Origin: Thermotalea metallivorans
Lineage (GTDB): Bacteria > Bacillota > Clostridia > Peptostreptococcales > Thermotaleaceae
Direction: 5' to 3'
NCBI RefSeq assembly: GCF_001562415.1
Contig: NZ_LOEE01000028.1
Location: 124,001 to 188,000 of the forward strand
DNA: 64,000 nucleotides
This document shows, piece after piece, positions 46,134 through 58,514 of this stretch. The notes under the pieces are model-generated. The model was given only the letters and a program-made list of their open reading frames with translations. It was not told the DNA's origin and ran no database searches. Made by a program: the position numbers and the translations under genes. How positions within the stretch are numbered: the stretch's first letter is position 1; every line of letters begins with the position of its first letter.

Positions 46134-46205
46134 CCGTTAGCAGTTAGCAGCCATTGTCTATGAACTAGCGGCGGATAGCTGGTAACTGGCAGCCATCAGC
46201 CATTG
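46129..46205. repeat. Short-repeat patch right of the aminotransferase gene
   Basis: It is the partner of 44685-44756 and shares the 20-base core ATTGTCTATGAACTAGCGGC and the flanking TAGCCGTTAGC words. Confidence 0.8.
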
Positions 46206-46225
46206 AGAAAAGGAGGAATGAATCC

Positions 46226-47041
46226 ATGGAAAAATTGATTATTACCATTGCACCCACAGGGAATGTGCCCACAAAGGAGATGAATCCTGCCGTACCTGTT
46301 ACGGTGGAGGAAATTGTAGCCGATATCAAGGCCTGCCATGCCTTGGGGGCATCCATTGCCCATATCCATGTGAGGGATCGAGAAGGAAGGCCCACCAGTG
46401 ACCGAAACCTTTTCCAACAAGTGCTCAACCGCTTGGATGAGGAAAAGATTGATATTATCAAACAGGTATCCACAGGAGCCAGAGGCGGAGAGAACACCAT
46501 TGGGTGGAGAGGACAGATGCTGGATTTAAATGCCCATATGGCCAGTCTGTCTACAGGATCTTCTAATTTTCCCAACAGTGTGAATGCCAATGGGCCGGAC
46601 CTGATCGAGGCTTTGGCCGCTAAGATGTATGCCAACGGCATCAAACCGGAAATCGAAGCCTTTGATGTTGCCATGATTTCCAATGCAAAAAGACTATTGA
46701 AAAGAGGTATTTTAAAAGGCCCCTTGCACTTTAACCTTGTCATGAATGTGCCGGGGTCCATAGAAGGTACTCCCAAAAATCTTTTGTTTATGGTGGAAAG
46801 CCTGCCCGAGGGATCTACCTGGACGGTATCGGGCATAGGCAAGTCCCAGGTGACGATGGCGGCCATGGCAATTCTCCTGGGAGGACATGTACGTACGGGG
46901 CTGGAAGATGTTTTGGAGTATGAAAAGGGCGTGCCTGCCACCAATCCAATGCTCGTGGAGCGGGTGGTCCGGATTGCAAAGGAATTGGGCAGGAAAATTG
47001 CGAGACCAGAGGAAGCAAAGGAAATTCTGGGGCTAAAGTAA
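46226..47041 (+). CDS. Beta-keto acid cleavage enzyme, diverged Kce paralogue (271 aa)
   Basis: A DUF849/BKACE family protein that splits a beta-keto acid with acetyl-CoA into acetoacetate and a new acyl-CoA. The zinc residues are kept (H46, H48 in 'GASIAHIHVRD'), as are R223, E227 and D228 in 'HVRTGLEDVLEYEKG'. Position 14, Glu in the lysine enzyme and in the copy at 26579-27394, is Val here ('PTGNVPTKE'), so the substrate amino-group contact is lost and another beta-keto acid is expected. AGGAGG precedes the ATG. Its neighbours are an aminotransferase upstream and a CoA-transferase, which could use the acetoacetate, downstream. Confidence 0.87.
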   Translation: MEKLIITIAPTGNVPTKEMNPAVPVTVEEIVADIKACHALGASIAHIHVRDREGRPTSDRNLFQQVLNRLDEEKIDIIKQVSTGARGGENTIGWRGQMLDLNAHMASLSTGSSNFPNSVNANGPDLIEALAAKMYANGIKPEIEAFDVAMISNAKRLLKRGILKGPLHFNLVMNVPGSIEGTPKNLLFMVESLPEGSTWTVSGIGKSQVTMAAMAILLGGHVRTGLEDVLEYEKGVPATNPMLVERVVRIAKELGRKIARPEEAKEILGLK

Positions 47042-47131
47042 AAGAACAAGGAAATTTATAGAAAATTCACCCACTTTTCCCGAGAATGTGGTAAAATTAT
47101 ACTTGTACAATTCTACAAGGAGGTGCTTCCC

Positions 47132-47785
47132 ATGGACAAAGTAAGAACGATAAAGGAAGCCATGGAACATATAAAAGACGGCATGACTGTGATGGTCGGA
47201 GGATTTCTGGGAACGGGCACGCCGGAAAAATTCATCGACTATTTAATTGAGAAAAATGTAAAGGATCTTACCATCATAGGAAATGATACAGGTTTCCCTG
47301 ACAGAGGAATCGGACGGCTGATTGTGAATAAGCAGGCCAAAAAGGTGATTGTTTCCCATATAGGGACCAATCCTGAAACGGGAAGACAAATGCATGCAGG
47401 AGAACTGGAAGTGGTCCTGATTCCCCAGGGAACGTTGGCTGAGCAAATCCGTGCTGCTGGAGCGGGGCTGGGGGGAGTGATTACGCCGACGGGGGTAGGT
47501 ACCATCGTGGAAGAAGGAAAACAAAAAATTGAGATCAACGGAAAGACTTATTTGGTGGAACTGCCCATTCGGGCCGACGTGGCGCTGATCAAGGGAGCAA
47601 AAGTAGATAAGAAAGGAAATATATATTATCATCATGCGGCCAGAAACTTTAACCCCCTGATGGCCATGGCGGCAGATCTGGTGATTGTAGAGGCAGAGGA
47701 ATTGGTGGAAGTGGGGGAGATCCATCCCAATGACGTGATGACGCCGGGAATCTTTGTAGATATGATTGTAGGAGGGGAAGCATAG
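47132..47785 (+). CDS. 3-oxoacid/acetoacetate CoA-transferase subunit A (217 aa)
   Basis: The small-type alpha subunit of family I CoA-transferases (AtoD/CtfA/ScoA-like), which moves CoA between acetoacetate or other acids and acyl-CoA. '[20 protein letters not shown]' and '[17 protein letters not shown]' are typical. Family annotation fits acetoacetate:butyrate or acetate CoA-transferase; the exact acid pair is not shown. The ATG at 47132 follows AAGGAGGTG; a GTG at 47123 lies inside that site. The beta subunit starts 1 bp after its stop, a usual coupled pair. The acetoacetate produced by either Kce enzyme would be its natural substrate. Confidence 0.9.
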   Translation: MDKVRTIKEAMEHIKDGMTVMVGGFLGTGTPEKFIDYLIEKNVKDLTIIGNDTGFPDRGIGRLIVNKQAKKVIVSHIGTNPETGRQMHAGELEVVLIPQGTLAEQIRAAGAGLGGVITPTGVGTIVEEGKQKIEINGKTYLVELPIRADVALIKGAKVDKKGNIYYHHAARNFNPLMAMAADLVIVEAEELVEVGEIHPNDVMTPGIFVDMIVGGEA

Positions 47786-47786
47786 T

Positions 47787-48446
47787 ATGGGGAATGTACG
47801 GGAAATCATTGCCAAAAGAGTAGCACAGGAGCTAAAGGACGGAGATGTGGTAAACCTGGGAATTGGGTTGCCTACCTTGGTAGCCAATTATGTGCCTGAA
47901 GGGATAGATATCATTTTGCAATCGGAAAATGGTTTTGTAGGGATGGGGCCCCAGGCGGAGGCAGGAAAGGAAATCAAAGATCTTGTCAATGCGGGGGGAG
48001 TCAGCGTAACCCTGCAGCCGGGAGCTGCGTTTTTCGACAGTGCCATGTCCTTTGCCATCATCCGGGGGGGCCACGTGGATGCCACGGTGTTGGGAGCCCT
48101 TCAAGTAGATCAAAAAGGAAATTTGGCCAACTGGATGATCCCCGGCAAGATGGTGCCGGGGATGGGCGGAGCCATGGATTTGGTTTCAGGAGCAAAGAAG
48201 GTCATTGTGGCCATGGAGCATACGGCAAAGGGAACCCCTAAAATTTTAAAGGAATGTACCCTGCCCCTTACGGCTGCCGGTGAGGTGGATATGATCGTTA
48301 CAGAAATGGGGGTCATGGTAGTAACAAAGGAAGGTTTGATTTTAACGGAGATTCATCCCGATTATACCGTTGAAGATGTGAAGGCAGCCACAGAGGCGGA
48401 TTTGATCATTTCACCGGATTTAAAGATGATGTCCGTCAGCGATTGA
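47787..48446 (+). CDS. 3-oxoacid/acetoacetate CoA-transferase subunit B (219 aa)
   Basis: Beta subunit (AtoA/CtfB/ScoB-like) that carries the catalytic glutamate in '[19 protein letters not shown]' (S-E-N-G motif). '[18 protein letters not shown]' and '[20 protein letters not shown]' are also standard. The ATG is 1 bp after the stop of subunit A, with GGAGGGGAAG as ribosome site inside that gene. The pair closes the aminotransferase-BKACE cassette; a hairpin follows. Confidence 0.93.
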   Translation: MGNVREIIAKRVAQELKDGDVVNLGIGLPTLVANYVPEGIDIILQSENGFVGMGPQAEAGKEIKDLVNAGGVSVTLQPGAAFFDSAMSFAIIRGGHVDATVLGALQVDQKGNLANWMIPGKMVPGMGGAMDLVSGAKKVIVAMEHTAKGTPKILKECTLPLTAAGEVDMIVTEMGVMVVTKEGLILTEIHPDYTVEDVKAATEADLIISPDLKMMSVSD

Positions 48447-48499
48447 TTTGTACCGGCGAATTCTTTATTTTGCATAATTCCATAAGATAGGGAGATACT

Positions 48500-48531
48500 A
48501 AATGCAGCCATAACAGGTGATGGCTGCATTT
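48500..48531 (+). terminator. Terminator-like hairpin after the CoA-transferase
   Basis: Perfect 12-bp arms AAATGCAGCCAT (48500-48511) and ATGGCTGCATTT (48520-48531) with an 8-base loop; the T run is short. Confidence 0.7.
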
Positions 48532-48582
48532 GTCGTGGTGCAGAAAGGGATTTCTATCACATGATTTTATAAAAAAAGAGAT

Positions 48583-48611
48583 TTGAAAAAAAAGTCGAAT
48601 TTTAGTATAAT
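48583..48611 (+). promoter_or_regulatory. Distal atp promoter P1
   Basis: TTGAAA (48583-48588) and TATAAT (48606-48611) with 17 bp between them. A transcript from here would carry the whole structured element (48656-48800) in its leader. Confidence 0.72.
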
Positions 48612-48655
48612 ATTTATTAAGATTTGTTAACAAATTGACGAAGAGAATCTCAGAC

Positions 48656-48800
48656 TGAAGACAAAGCAATACAATGTTCATAAACCCTTGAGATTTTGGC
48701 TTCGTTGCAAATCAGCAAGCCTCTTTTTTCCTTATTTTTTATTTTAGTAAAGGGGCCCAGGGCTGAGGAGGAAGCCAAATCTTAAGGCGTTGTCTGCAAG
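48656..48800 (+). repeat. Structured dispersed element, copy 2
   Basis: Diverged relative of 14481-14625 and 62124-62268. The outer arms CCCTTGAGATTTTGGCTTC and GAAGCCAAATCTTAAGG and the inner GCCTCTTT/AAAGGGGC pair remain complementary, although both differ from the other copies. Confidence 0.78.
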
Positions 48801-48830
48801 TTGGAAAATCTCATAAATATTCAAACTTGC

Positions 48831-48858
48831 TTGTATATTTAGTTGTTCGTGCTATAAT
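48831..48858 (+). promoter_or_regulatory. Proximal atp promoter P2
   Basis: TTGTAT (48831-48836) and TATAAT (48853-48858) with 16 bp between them. Its start near 48865 would leave a leader of only about a dozen bases before atpZ. Confidence 0.55.
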
Positions 48859-48876
48859 AAGAAGGGGGGATTTTCC

Positions 48877-49092
48877 ATGGCGAAAAACAACATGAAGCTC
48901 CTGCAAAATCTCTCCCTTTTGACACATATTGGCTTAACCATGACCATTCCGATTGTGGCGGGCGTCTATATTGGCAATTGGATCGATCAAAGGCTTCAAT
49001 CAGGAAATGGTTTTCTGGTTATTTTTACTGTTGTGGGTGTCGTTGCAGCTTTTTTGAATGTGTATAAACTGGTGATGAAATGGATGAAATAG
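48877..49092 (+). CDS. atpZ: AtpZ-like ATP synthase accessory protein (71 aa)
   Basis: A two-helix membrane protein of the AtpZ/AtpI accessory family, with 'GLTMTIPIVAGVYIGNWIDQ' and 'VVGVVAAFLNVYKLVMKWM'. Members are coded first in many atp operons and are thought to help c-ring assembly or magnesium/calcium entry. GAAGGGGGG precedes the ATG. A short repeat patch separates it from atpI. Confidence 0.87.
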   Translation: MAKNNMKLLQNLSLLTHIGLTMTIPIVAGVYIGNWIDQRLQSGNGFLVIFTVVGVVAAFLNVYKLVMKWMK

Positions 49093-49139
49093 CTGATGGC
49101 TAACTGCTGACAGCCAACGGCTAACCGCTACGCTAACTC
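49093..49139. repeat. Short-repeat patch between atpZ and atpI
   Basis: CTAACTGCTGACAGCCAACG then GCTAACCGCTACGCTAAC: the same word family as elsewhere, here inside the atp operon. Confidence 0.72.
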
Positions 49140-49161
49140 AACAAAAAGGAAGTGCTTTGCC

Positions 49162-49569
49162 TTGGATGATACATGGAACCTACAGAAGAAGATTGTAACG
49201 TATACCTTGATGGTCATGTCCGTGATTGCCCTGGGGGCCCTATGGGTGTCGGAAGAACCGAAACCTTTTATTTATGCCCTTGTCTTTGGAACCCTCATCG
49301 GCATATTGAACTTCAGGAACCTGGCCTTAACCTTGGAAAAGGCGGTGACAATGGACCCGGCTGCAGCGCAGATCTATGCAAGCTCGAAATATTTTATTCG
49401 ATTTTTCATCAATGCTGTTGTTATTTTTGTTTCAATCAAGGCAGATTATTTGAATGTTTTAGGGACAGTAATAGGTTTGTTTCTCATCAAGTTTGCAATT
49501 GTTGCGACAAGCCTATTCAATAAATCAGCATTATTTAAAAGAAATACGGAAGGAAAGGAGGAAGAATAG
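49162..49569 (+). CDS. atpI: ATP synthase protein I (135 aa)
   Basis: Four hydrophobic segments of the AtpI family, which assists c-ring assembly. 'FGTLIGILNFRNLALTLEKA' is typical. The start is TTG (49162) with AAGGAAG upstream; no better ATG exists. Its TAG overlaps the GTG of atpB (TAGTG), showing tight coupling. Confidence 0.87.
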   Translation: MDDTWNLQKKIVTYTLMVMSVIALGALWVSEEPKPFIYALVFGTLIGILNFRNLALTLEKAVTMDPAAAQIYASSKYFIRFFINAVVIFVSIKADYLNVLGTVIGLFLIKFAIVATSLFNKSALFKRNTEGKEEE

Positions 49570-50264
49570 TGGAAGGATTTGGCCCAAAAATCATACTTGA
49601 GTTGCCTGGAGGTATTCTTATCACAGAAACCGTAGTGAATACTTGGATCATTATGGTGCTCCTGAGCATCTTTTCCATAATCGCTACCCGACGATTGGAA
49701 AAAGTGCCCAGGGGACTGCAGAATGTGATTGAGCTATTGGTAGATGGAATCAATAAGCTTACCATCCAGACCATGGGGGAAGACAAAAAATCCTTTGCGC
49801 CTTATATCGGTACACTCCTTCTATTTATTGCATGTGCAAACTTGGCAGGATTGTTCGGTTTGAGGCCTCCGACGGCAGATATCAATACCACCCTGGGATT
49901 GGCTTTGATGACGTTTTGCTTGATCCATGGCAACGGAATGAGGCGAAAGGGAGTACTGACCTACCTAAAAGGCTTTACACAACCTATACCGGTAATGCTT
50001 CCATTGAACATTATTAGTGAGATCGCAACGCCAATTTCACTATCATTCCGTCTCTTCGGAAATATTACTGGCGGTCTGATTATGATGAGCTTATTCTATA
50101 GTGCCCTTGCGGCATTCAGTACGAAACTGGGAATCAATATTCCAGTTTTGCAGGCTGCCATACCATCAGTTTTTCACTTGTATTTTGATTTATTTGCAGG
50201 AATCCTGCAATCATTCATTTTTTCCATGCTGACCATGGTATTCGTCTCAGGTGCAATGGATTAA
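49569..50264 (+). CDS. atpB: ATP synthase subunit a (231 aa)
   Basis: The stator membrane subunit that forms the two ion half-channels next to the c ring. The essential arginine lies in 'PISLSFRLFGNITGG'. Five to six helices are seen, with 'IELLVDGINKL' and 'VLQAAIPSVFHLYFDLFAGI' conserved. The GTG start overlaps the atpI stop. Confidence 0.95.
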   Translation: MEGFGPKIILELPGGILITETVVNTWIIMVLLSIFSIIATRRLEKVPRGLQNVIELLVDGINKLTIQTMGEDKKSFAPYIGTLLLFIACANLAGLFGLRPPTADINTTLGLALMTFCLIHGNGMRRKGVLTYLKGFTQPIPVMLPLNIISEIATPISLSFRLFGNITGGLIMMSLFYSALAAFSTKLGINIPVLQAAIPSVFHLYFDLFAGILQSFIFSMLTMVFVSGAMD

Positions 50265-50292
50265 AGGTCTCCTACGGGGAGATGAAAATTAA

Positions 50293-50859
<567 letters not shown>

Positions 50860-50916
50860 CTTGATGGGAAAGGATCTGACGTACATCGGCCATTGCCGGA
50901 AAAATTCTAGAATTAG

Positions 50917-51279
<363 letters not shown>

Positions 51280-51350
51280 TAAATGGAGGAAGGAGATGGT
51301 AAAGCCATCTCCTGCTTGTGATCCCCCACAAGAAAGGAGGCAGTAACCAA

Positions 51351-51863
51351 ATGGTGTTAAGATCAGGTCTGGTGCAAATAGACTATACGCTGTTTTTCCA
51401 AATCATCAACACAATCATATTATATTTTTTATTGAGACGTTTTCTGTTCAAGCCTGTGACGGAATTTATGGCGTCAAGACAAAATGCCATTGTTGCATCT
51501 ATGAAAGAGGCTGAAGCTAAAAACGCAGAAGCGGATCAACTGCGGCTGGAGTATCAGAAAAAGCTGGAAGGGGCCCATGAAGAAGGAAGAAAAATCATCA
51601 AAGACGCTTCCAAGCGGGCGGAAGAAAGAGCCGGTGAAATTATTGCCCAAGCCCAGGAGGAGGCTTCCAAGATAAAAGATAGGGCTGCAATAGAAATTGA
51701 AAGGGAAAGACAAAAAGCAGCCAACCAAATGAAGGAAGAAGTGGCTGCTCTGGCAGTATTGGCTGCCGGCAAAATTATCGACAAAAGCCTTGATGAAAAT
51801 AGCCATGACAAACTCATCAAGGAATTTATTGATGAGGTAGGGGAAACAACATGGTGGAATTAG
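51351..51863 (+). CDS. atpF: ATP synthase subunit b (170 aa)
   Basis: Peripheral stalk subunit: one N-terminal membrane helix ('FFQIINTIILYFLLRRFLF') followed by a long charged helix (about 40-150) that forms the stalk dimer. AAAGGAGG precedes the ATG. The last 13 bases overlap the start of atpH. Confidence 0.93.
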   Translation: MVLRSGLVQIDYTLFFQIINTIILYFLLRRFLFKPVTEFMASRQNAIVASMKEAEAKNAEADQLRLEYQKKLEGAHEEGRKIIKDASKRAEERAGEIIAQAQEEASKIKDRAAIEIERERQKAANQMKEEVAALAVLAAGKIIDKSLDENSHDKLIKEFIDEVGETTWWN

Positions 51864-52393
51864 TTGCAAAGAGCTATGCAGAGGCTTTATTTGATGTTGC
51901 CCTGGAACTGAATCAATTGGACCAGTATGGGGCAGAATTGAATTTCGTCATGGAAAGCTTTCAACAGCATCCTGAATTTTTTGAGCTGTACAAAACACCC
52001 AGAATCAGCAATGAAGAAAAAAAACGAATTATCGAAGCTGTTTTTCAAGGCAAAATCAGCCCTGAAGTCATGAATTTTTTAAAAATTCTTTCTGATAAAA
52101 GAAGAACCGGTGTCATCGAAGCAATCGTGAAAAGCTATCACAAGCTGGTCCATGAGCACCAGAACATTGCGGAGGCCTTGGCTGTCACGACAGTGCCTAT
52201 GAAGGACGAAGACAAGGCTGCCTTAGAAGTGAAGCTTTCCAAGATGACCGGGAAGAAAGTCATTCTAAAGAATGAGATCGATACGACCATTATTGGCGGA
52301 ATGCTTGTTAGAATTGGAGACAAGGTAATCGACGGTACAGTACAAGGTCGTCTGAATAAGTTAAAGGAAAGCCTTGCACAAATAATAGTTTAG
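51851..52393 (+). CDS. atpH: ATP synthase subunit delta (180 aa)
   Basis: Links F1 to the b stalk. Typical start 'VELVAKSYAEALFDVALEL' and C-terminal 'IGGMLVRIGDKVIDGTVQGR' followed by 'LNKLKESL'. The start overlaps the atpF end. Confidence 0.95.
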   Translation: MVELVAKSYAEALFDVALELNQLDQYGAELNFVMESFQQHPEFFELYKTPRISNEEKKRIIEAVFQGKISPEVMNFLKILSDKRRTGVIEAIVKSYHKLVHEHQNIAEALAVTTVPMKDEDKAALEVKLSKMTGKKVILKNEIDTTIIGGMLVRIGDKVIDGTVQGRLNKLKESLAQIIV

Positions 52394-53929
<1,536 letters not shown>

Positions 53930-53991
53930 CGGCTGGGACGAAGAAAGGACAGCTGCAAGGGCGACCCTAGAGCATGGAGGTGAGCAATGAA

Positions 53992-54855
53992 GTGGCAGGA
54001 AGGGGAATGCGCGACATCAAGCGCAGAATCAAGAGCGTAAACAGCACCAAGCAGATTACAAAGGCGATGGAGCTGGTTTCTTCCGCAAAATTAAGACGTA
54101 CCCGGGAAAGGGTGGAAAAAACCAGGCCATACTTTAACACCATAAAAGATACGGTACAAGATATATTTTCCAGTACCAGGGGCATCAAGCATCCTTTTGT
54201 CAGTGAGCGGGAGATCAAAAAAACCTGCTATATTGTCATTACTGCCGATCGGGGCCTGTGCGGAGGCTATAATGCCAATGCCATCAAAACGGCACTCCAC
54301 CATATGCAGGACAAAAAAGCAGTATCTTTGATTACTGTAGGACAGAAGGCCAGGGATTATTTCAGGAAGAGAAACTATGATTTTGACGGAGAATTTGTCC
54401 ATATCTCCGAAAATCCAACCTATTCCGATGCAAAGGAAATCAGCAGCCTTGTGCTGCGCCTTTATGAAAAGGAAATGATCGATGAAGTGTATCTGGTGTA
54501 TACCCAATTTGTAAGCACAATCTCCCAGAAGCCTGAAATCATCCGACTATTGCCTTTGGCGGGAGAGAAAAAGGAAAAGGAGCAGGACAAGGGCTTTGAA
54601 TATGTTTCCTATGAGCCGTCCCCCGAAGAGGTACTGGATTATCTCATTCCCAAATATATCGAGAGCACCGTTTTCGGGGCATTGGTAGAATCGTCCGCTT
54701 CTGAACAAGGGGCGAGAAGGGTAGCCATGGAAAATGCGACGGATAATGCGGAAGAAATGATCGGACATCTGACTTTGAGCTACAACAGAGCAAGACAAGC
54801 GGCGATCACACAAGAAATTGCTGAAATTGTAGGTGGAGCGGAAGCATTGAAATAA
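53992..54855 (+). CDS. atpG: ATP synthase subunit gamma (287 aa)
   Basis: Central rotor shaft: 'MRDIKRRIKSVNSTKQITKA' near the start, 'DRGLCGGYNANA' in the middle and 'SYNRARQAAITQEIAEIVGG' at the end form the two long helices. The GTG at 53992 (protein start M-A-G-R-G-M) has GGAGGTGAG 6-7 bases upstream; an ATG at 53974 lies ahead of that site and is less likely. Confidence 0.95.
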   Translation: MAGRGMRDIKRRIKSVNSTKQITKAMELVSSAKLRRTRERVEKTRPYFNTIKDTVQDIFSSTRGIKHPFVSEREIKKTCYIVITADRGLCGGYNANAIKTALHHMQDKKAVSLITVGQKARDYFRKRNYDFDGEFVHISENPTYSDAKEISSLVLRLYEKEMIDEVYLVYTQFVSTISQKPEIIRLLPLAGEKKEKEQDKGFEYVSYEPSPEEVLDYLIPKYIESTVFGALVESSASEQGARRVAMENATDNAEEMIGHLTLSYNRARQAAITQEIAEIVGGAEALK

Positions 54856-56471
<1,616 letters not shown>

Positions 56472-56484
56472 TGGAGGTGAAGAA

Positions 56485-56889
56485 ATGGCTTCAACCTTTC
56501 AACTGGAAATTGTAACGCCCGATAGAAAATTCTATGAGGACCAAGTGGATATGGTCATTGTGAGAAGCACCGAGGGAGATCTGGGCATTATGAAAAACCA
56601 TATGTCCCTTGTGAGTCCATTAGCCATCGGAGTCATCAAAATAAAGAAAAACGGTGAATATAGAGAAGCGGCTTGCGCCGGAGGCTTTATCCAAGTAAAA
56701 CAGGATAAAACCACCATCATTACCGACTCGGCTGAATGGCCTGAGGAGATTGATGTGGAAAGGGCAAAAAAGGCCGCCGAAAGGGCAGAAGAAAGATTGA
56801 AAACAAAAACTGCCGAGATCGATCTGATCCGGGCCCAGGCAGCCTTGGAGCGCGCCCTTAATCGACTCAGGGTGGCAAAAAAGGGTTAG
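56485..56889 (+). CDS. atpC: ATP synthase subunit epsilon (134 aa)
   Basis: Regulatory central stalk subunit with an N-terminal beta barrel ('FQLEIVTPDRKFYEDQVDMV', 'EGDLGIMKNHMSLVSPLAIG') and a C-terminal helical hairpin (about 90-134). GGAGGTG precedes the ATG. It ends the operon, followed by a strong terminator. Confidence 0.96.
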   Translation: MASTFQLEIVTPDRKFYEDQVDMVIVRSTEGDLGIMKNHMSLVSPLAIGVIKIKKNGEYREAACAGGFIQVKQDKTTIITDSAEWPEEIDVERAKKAAERAEERLKTKTAEIDLIRAQAALERALNRLRVAKKG

Positions 56890-56891
56890 CG

Positions 56892-56927
56892 AAAAAACCT
56901 CGAACATCCATGTTCGAGGTTTTTTTA
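56892..56927 (+). terminator. Terminator of the atp operon
   Basis: AAAAAACCTCGAACA (56892-56906) pairs with TGTTCGAGGTTTTTT (56911-56925) over a 4-base loop TCCA, followed by T. Confidence 0.95.
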
Positions 56928-56996
56928 TGGAAAGATAGGGAATAATAAGGGAAAAGGAGAAAGATGGAAGAAAAATATCCATGGAGGTGATCCAAG

Positions 56997-57572
56997 ATGG
57001 AGTCAAAGCATGAGCTGGAAAAATATGTGGAGTTTGCTTTATCCGGGGCGCCGGAAATCAAAGGGGATGAAAAGAGGAGATGGTTGGGAGAATTTAGAGA
57101 AAAGGTTGTATTTGCCCTAACGGACGATCAGATACAAAGAAAGGATATCTGGAGAATTCTTGAGGAGAAAACCAAGGATCCCCGGGTTAGCACAATGATT
57201 GTGAAAGGCCAAGTGAGCGGGGAGATTGCCGGAAAGCTGATGGAAATCTGCCGCAAAGGAGGGAAAGATTATAAAACCATAAACAACCCCGATTTCAAAG
57301 GGGATATCGCCATGATTTTGGCCAGCCACAGGGCTGTGAATGAGGAAAACATATGGATAGATCCGGGGTCTTTGCTGTCCGATAAATTCTACCATGCCAA
57401 GAGCCATCGGTTATGCAAAAAACATATGGAGGAATTAAAAGAGCTCCATCCTCAATTTGCTGCTGATTTTCAGGAGCTTACCTTTGTGGATAAATTGGCG
57501 GGAATCACCTGCGGTATTTGCGGCGGTGAACCTGATGTAGATTATTTTTACAGGGTGAGAACTCGAAAGTGA
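56997..57572 (+). CDS. DUF1694 (YueI-like) protein (191 aa)
   Basis: It has the YueI pattern: 'YVEFALSGAPEIKGDEKRRW' followed by 'LGEFREKVVFALTDDQI', then 'VKGQVSGEIAGKLMEICRK'. This is an L7Ae-like fold family of unknown role. The C-terminal 65 residues contain 'CKKHMEELKELHP' and two C-x-x-C-like cysteines ('ITCGICGGEPD'), which might bind metal. GGAGGTG precedes the ATG. It lies between atpC and ywmB. Confidence 0.82.
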   Translation: MESKHELEKYVEFALSGAPEIKGDEKRRWLGEFREKVVFALTDDQIQRKDIWRILEEKTKDPRVSTMIVKGQVSGEIAGKLMEICRKGGKDYKTINNPDFKGDIAMILASHRAVNEENIWIDPGSLLSDKFYHAKSHRLCKKHMEELKELHPQFAADFQELTFVDKLAGITCGICGGEPDVDYFYRVRTRK

Positions 57573-57648
57573 AGAACAAAAAACATTTACAAAAATTTAA
57601 AAGGGGCCATGTATATTCCCTTTGGATACGGTCAATACTTTTAATAAC

Positions 57649-57720
57649 AAGGGAAGAGAATAAGTAGAAAATATGTTTTCGTCCCCCTTTAACATATTTA
57701 CGCAACCATTCTCTTCCCTT
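57649..57720 (+). promoter_or_regulatory. Two-tier palindrome before ywmB
   Basis: Outer 13-bp perfect arms AAGGGAAGAGAAT (57649-57661) and ATTCTCTTCCCTT (57708-57720) enclose inner 9-bp arms AAATATGTT (57668-57676) and AACATATTT (57690-57698), around a C-rich loop. No long T run follows. It may be a terminator, a processing site or a leader structure. Confidence 0.65.
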
Positions 57721-57758
57721 TGTATTTCAACAATGAAAAACAGAGGGAGTTGTGGCCC

Positions 57759-58514
57759 GTGGACAGATTGGGAACATACAAAACAAAGAAAATAGAACTT
57801 TATTTATTCATGATGATGTATTTATGGATACTTTTCTTTTATCCTTCCAAGGCGATTTCCAAGGAAGAGGGTTTGCAGCGAGCTTTTGAAGTTTCCGGCG
57901 CCAAAATGGCGGAGTATAACATCTACGCCCGTACAGGGATACCCAATCAGTTGCAGGATGCAGAAGAAGCAGAAAAACTATGCCGAGAATTGGCAGAACA
58001 ATTAGGAATCAAGGAGCCTATGGTCCAAAGGGATGATGGCCAAGGAAACGTGCAGGTGTGGATCACAGGGAAGTACAAAGAGGGACAGGATATTGTCGTC
58101 ATGGTGCAATCAACACAGCTGGAGGAAGTAAAAGAAACAAACTTTATCATTGACTTGACAGGGCAAGAACAACCGGCATCCATAGAGCAGATAGGGAAAG
58201 AAATCAAAAATGTATTGAAACAATACGGAGAGGTGGATATAAGCACTTGGATTTCAGGAACTTACGAAGGGAAATTGGCTAAAAAGGAGGGGATAGAGAT
58301 TGCTGTCAACATCATGGCAGGGCTGAATGCAAAAGAAGTAGAAGGCATCCGGGAGGAAAATTTAATAAGCATCACAGGATATAGCAAGGAAATCTCCGAA
58401 GGGCTTCGCTATGGGGGAAATAAGGTAAATATCCAGATAGCCCTAAGATACAACTCCCATGAAGATAGAACCTATCTATGGATTGGAAGCCCGTTGATTT
58501 TTACTGCCTATTAG
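57759..58514 (+). CDS. ywmB: YwmB-family TATA-box-binding-like protein (251 aa)
   Basis: A DUF1779/YwmB protein. It has one N-terminal hydrophobic segment ('LYLFMMMYLWILFFYPS') that may be a signal anchor, then two related alpha-beta repeats of the TBP-like fold. Function unknown; it precedes murAA and spoIID in Bacillus as well. The GTG at 57759 is chosen because GAGGGAG lies upstream and the longer TTG frame begins in a hairpin. This start is uncertain. Confidence 0.75.
   Translation: MDRLGTYKTKKIELYLFMMMYLWILFFYPSKAISKEEGLQRAFEVSGAKMAEYNIYARTGIPNQLQDAEEAEKLCRELAEQLGIKEPMVQRDDGQGNVQVWITGKYKEGQDIVVMVQSTQLEEVKETNFIIDLTGQEQPASIEQIGKEIKNVLKQYGEVDISTWISGTYEGKLAKKEGIEIAVNIMAGLNAKEVEGIREENLISITGYSKEISEGLRYGGNKVNIQIALRYNSHEDRTYLWIGSPLIFTAY

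Larger units (their letters stand above)
48447..48876. other. Gene-free interval before the atp operon
   Basis: The 430 bp hold a hairpin terminator (48500-48531), a distal promoter (48583-48611), structured element copy 2 (48656-48800) and a proximal promoter (48831-48858). No gene was recognised. Confidence 0.8.
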
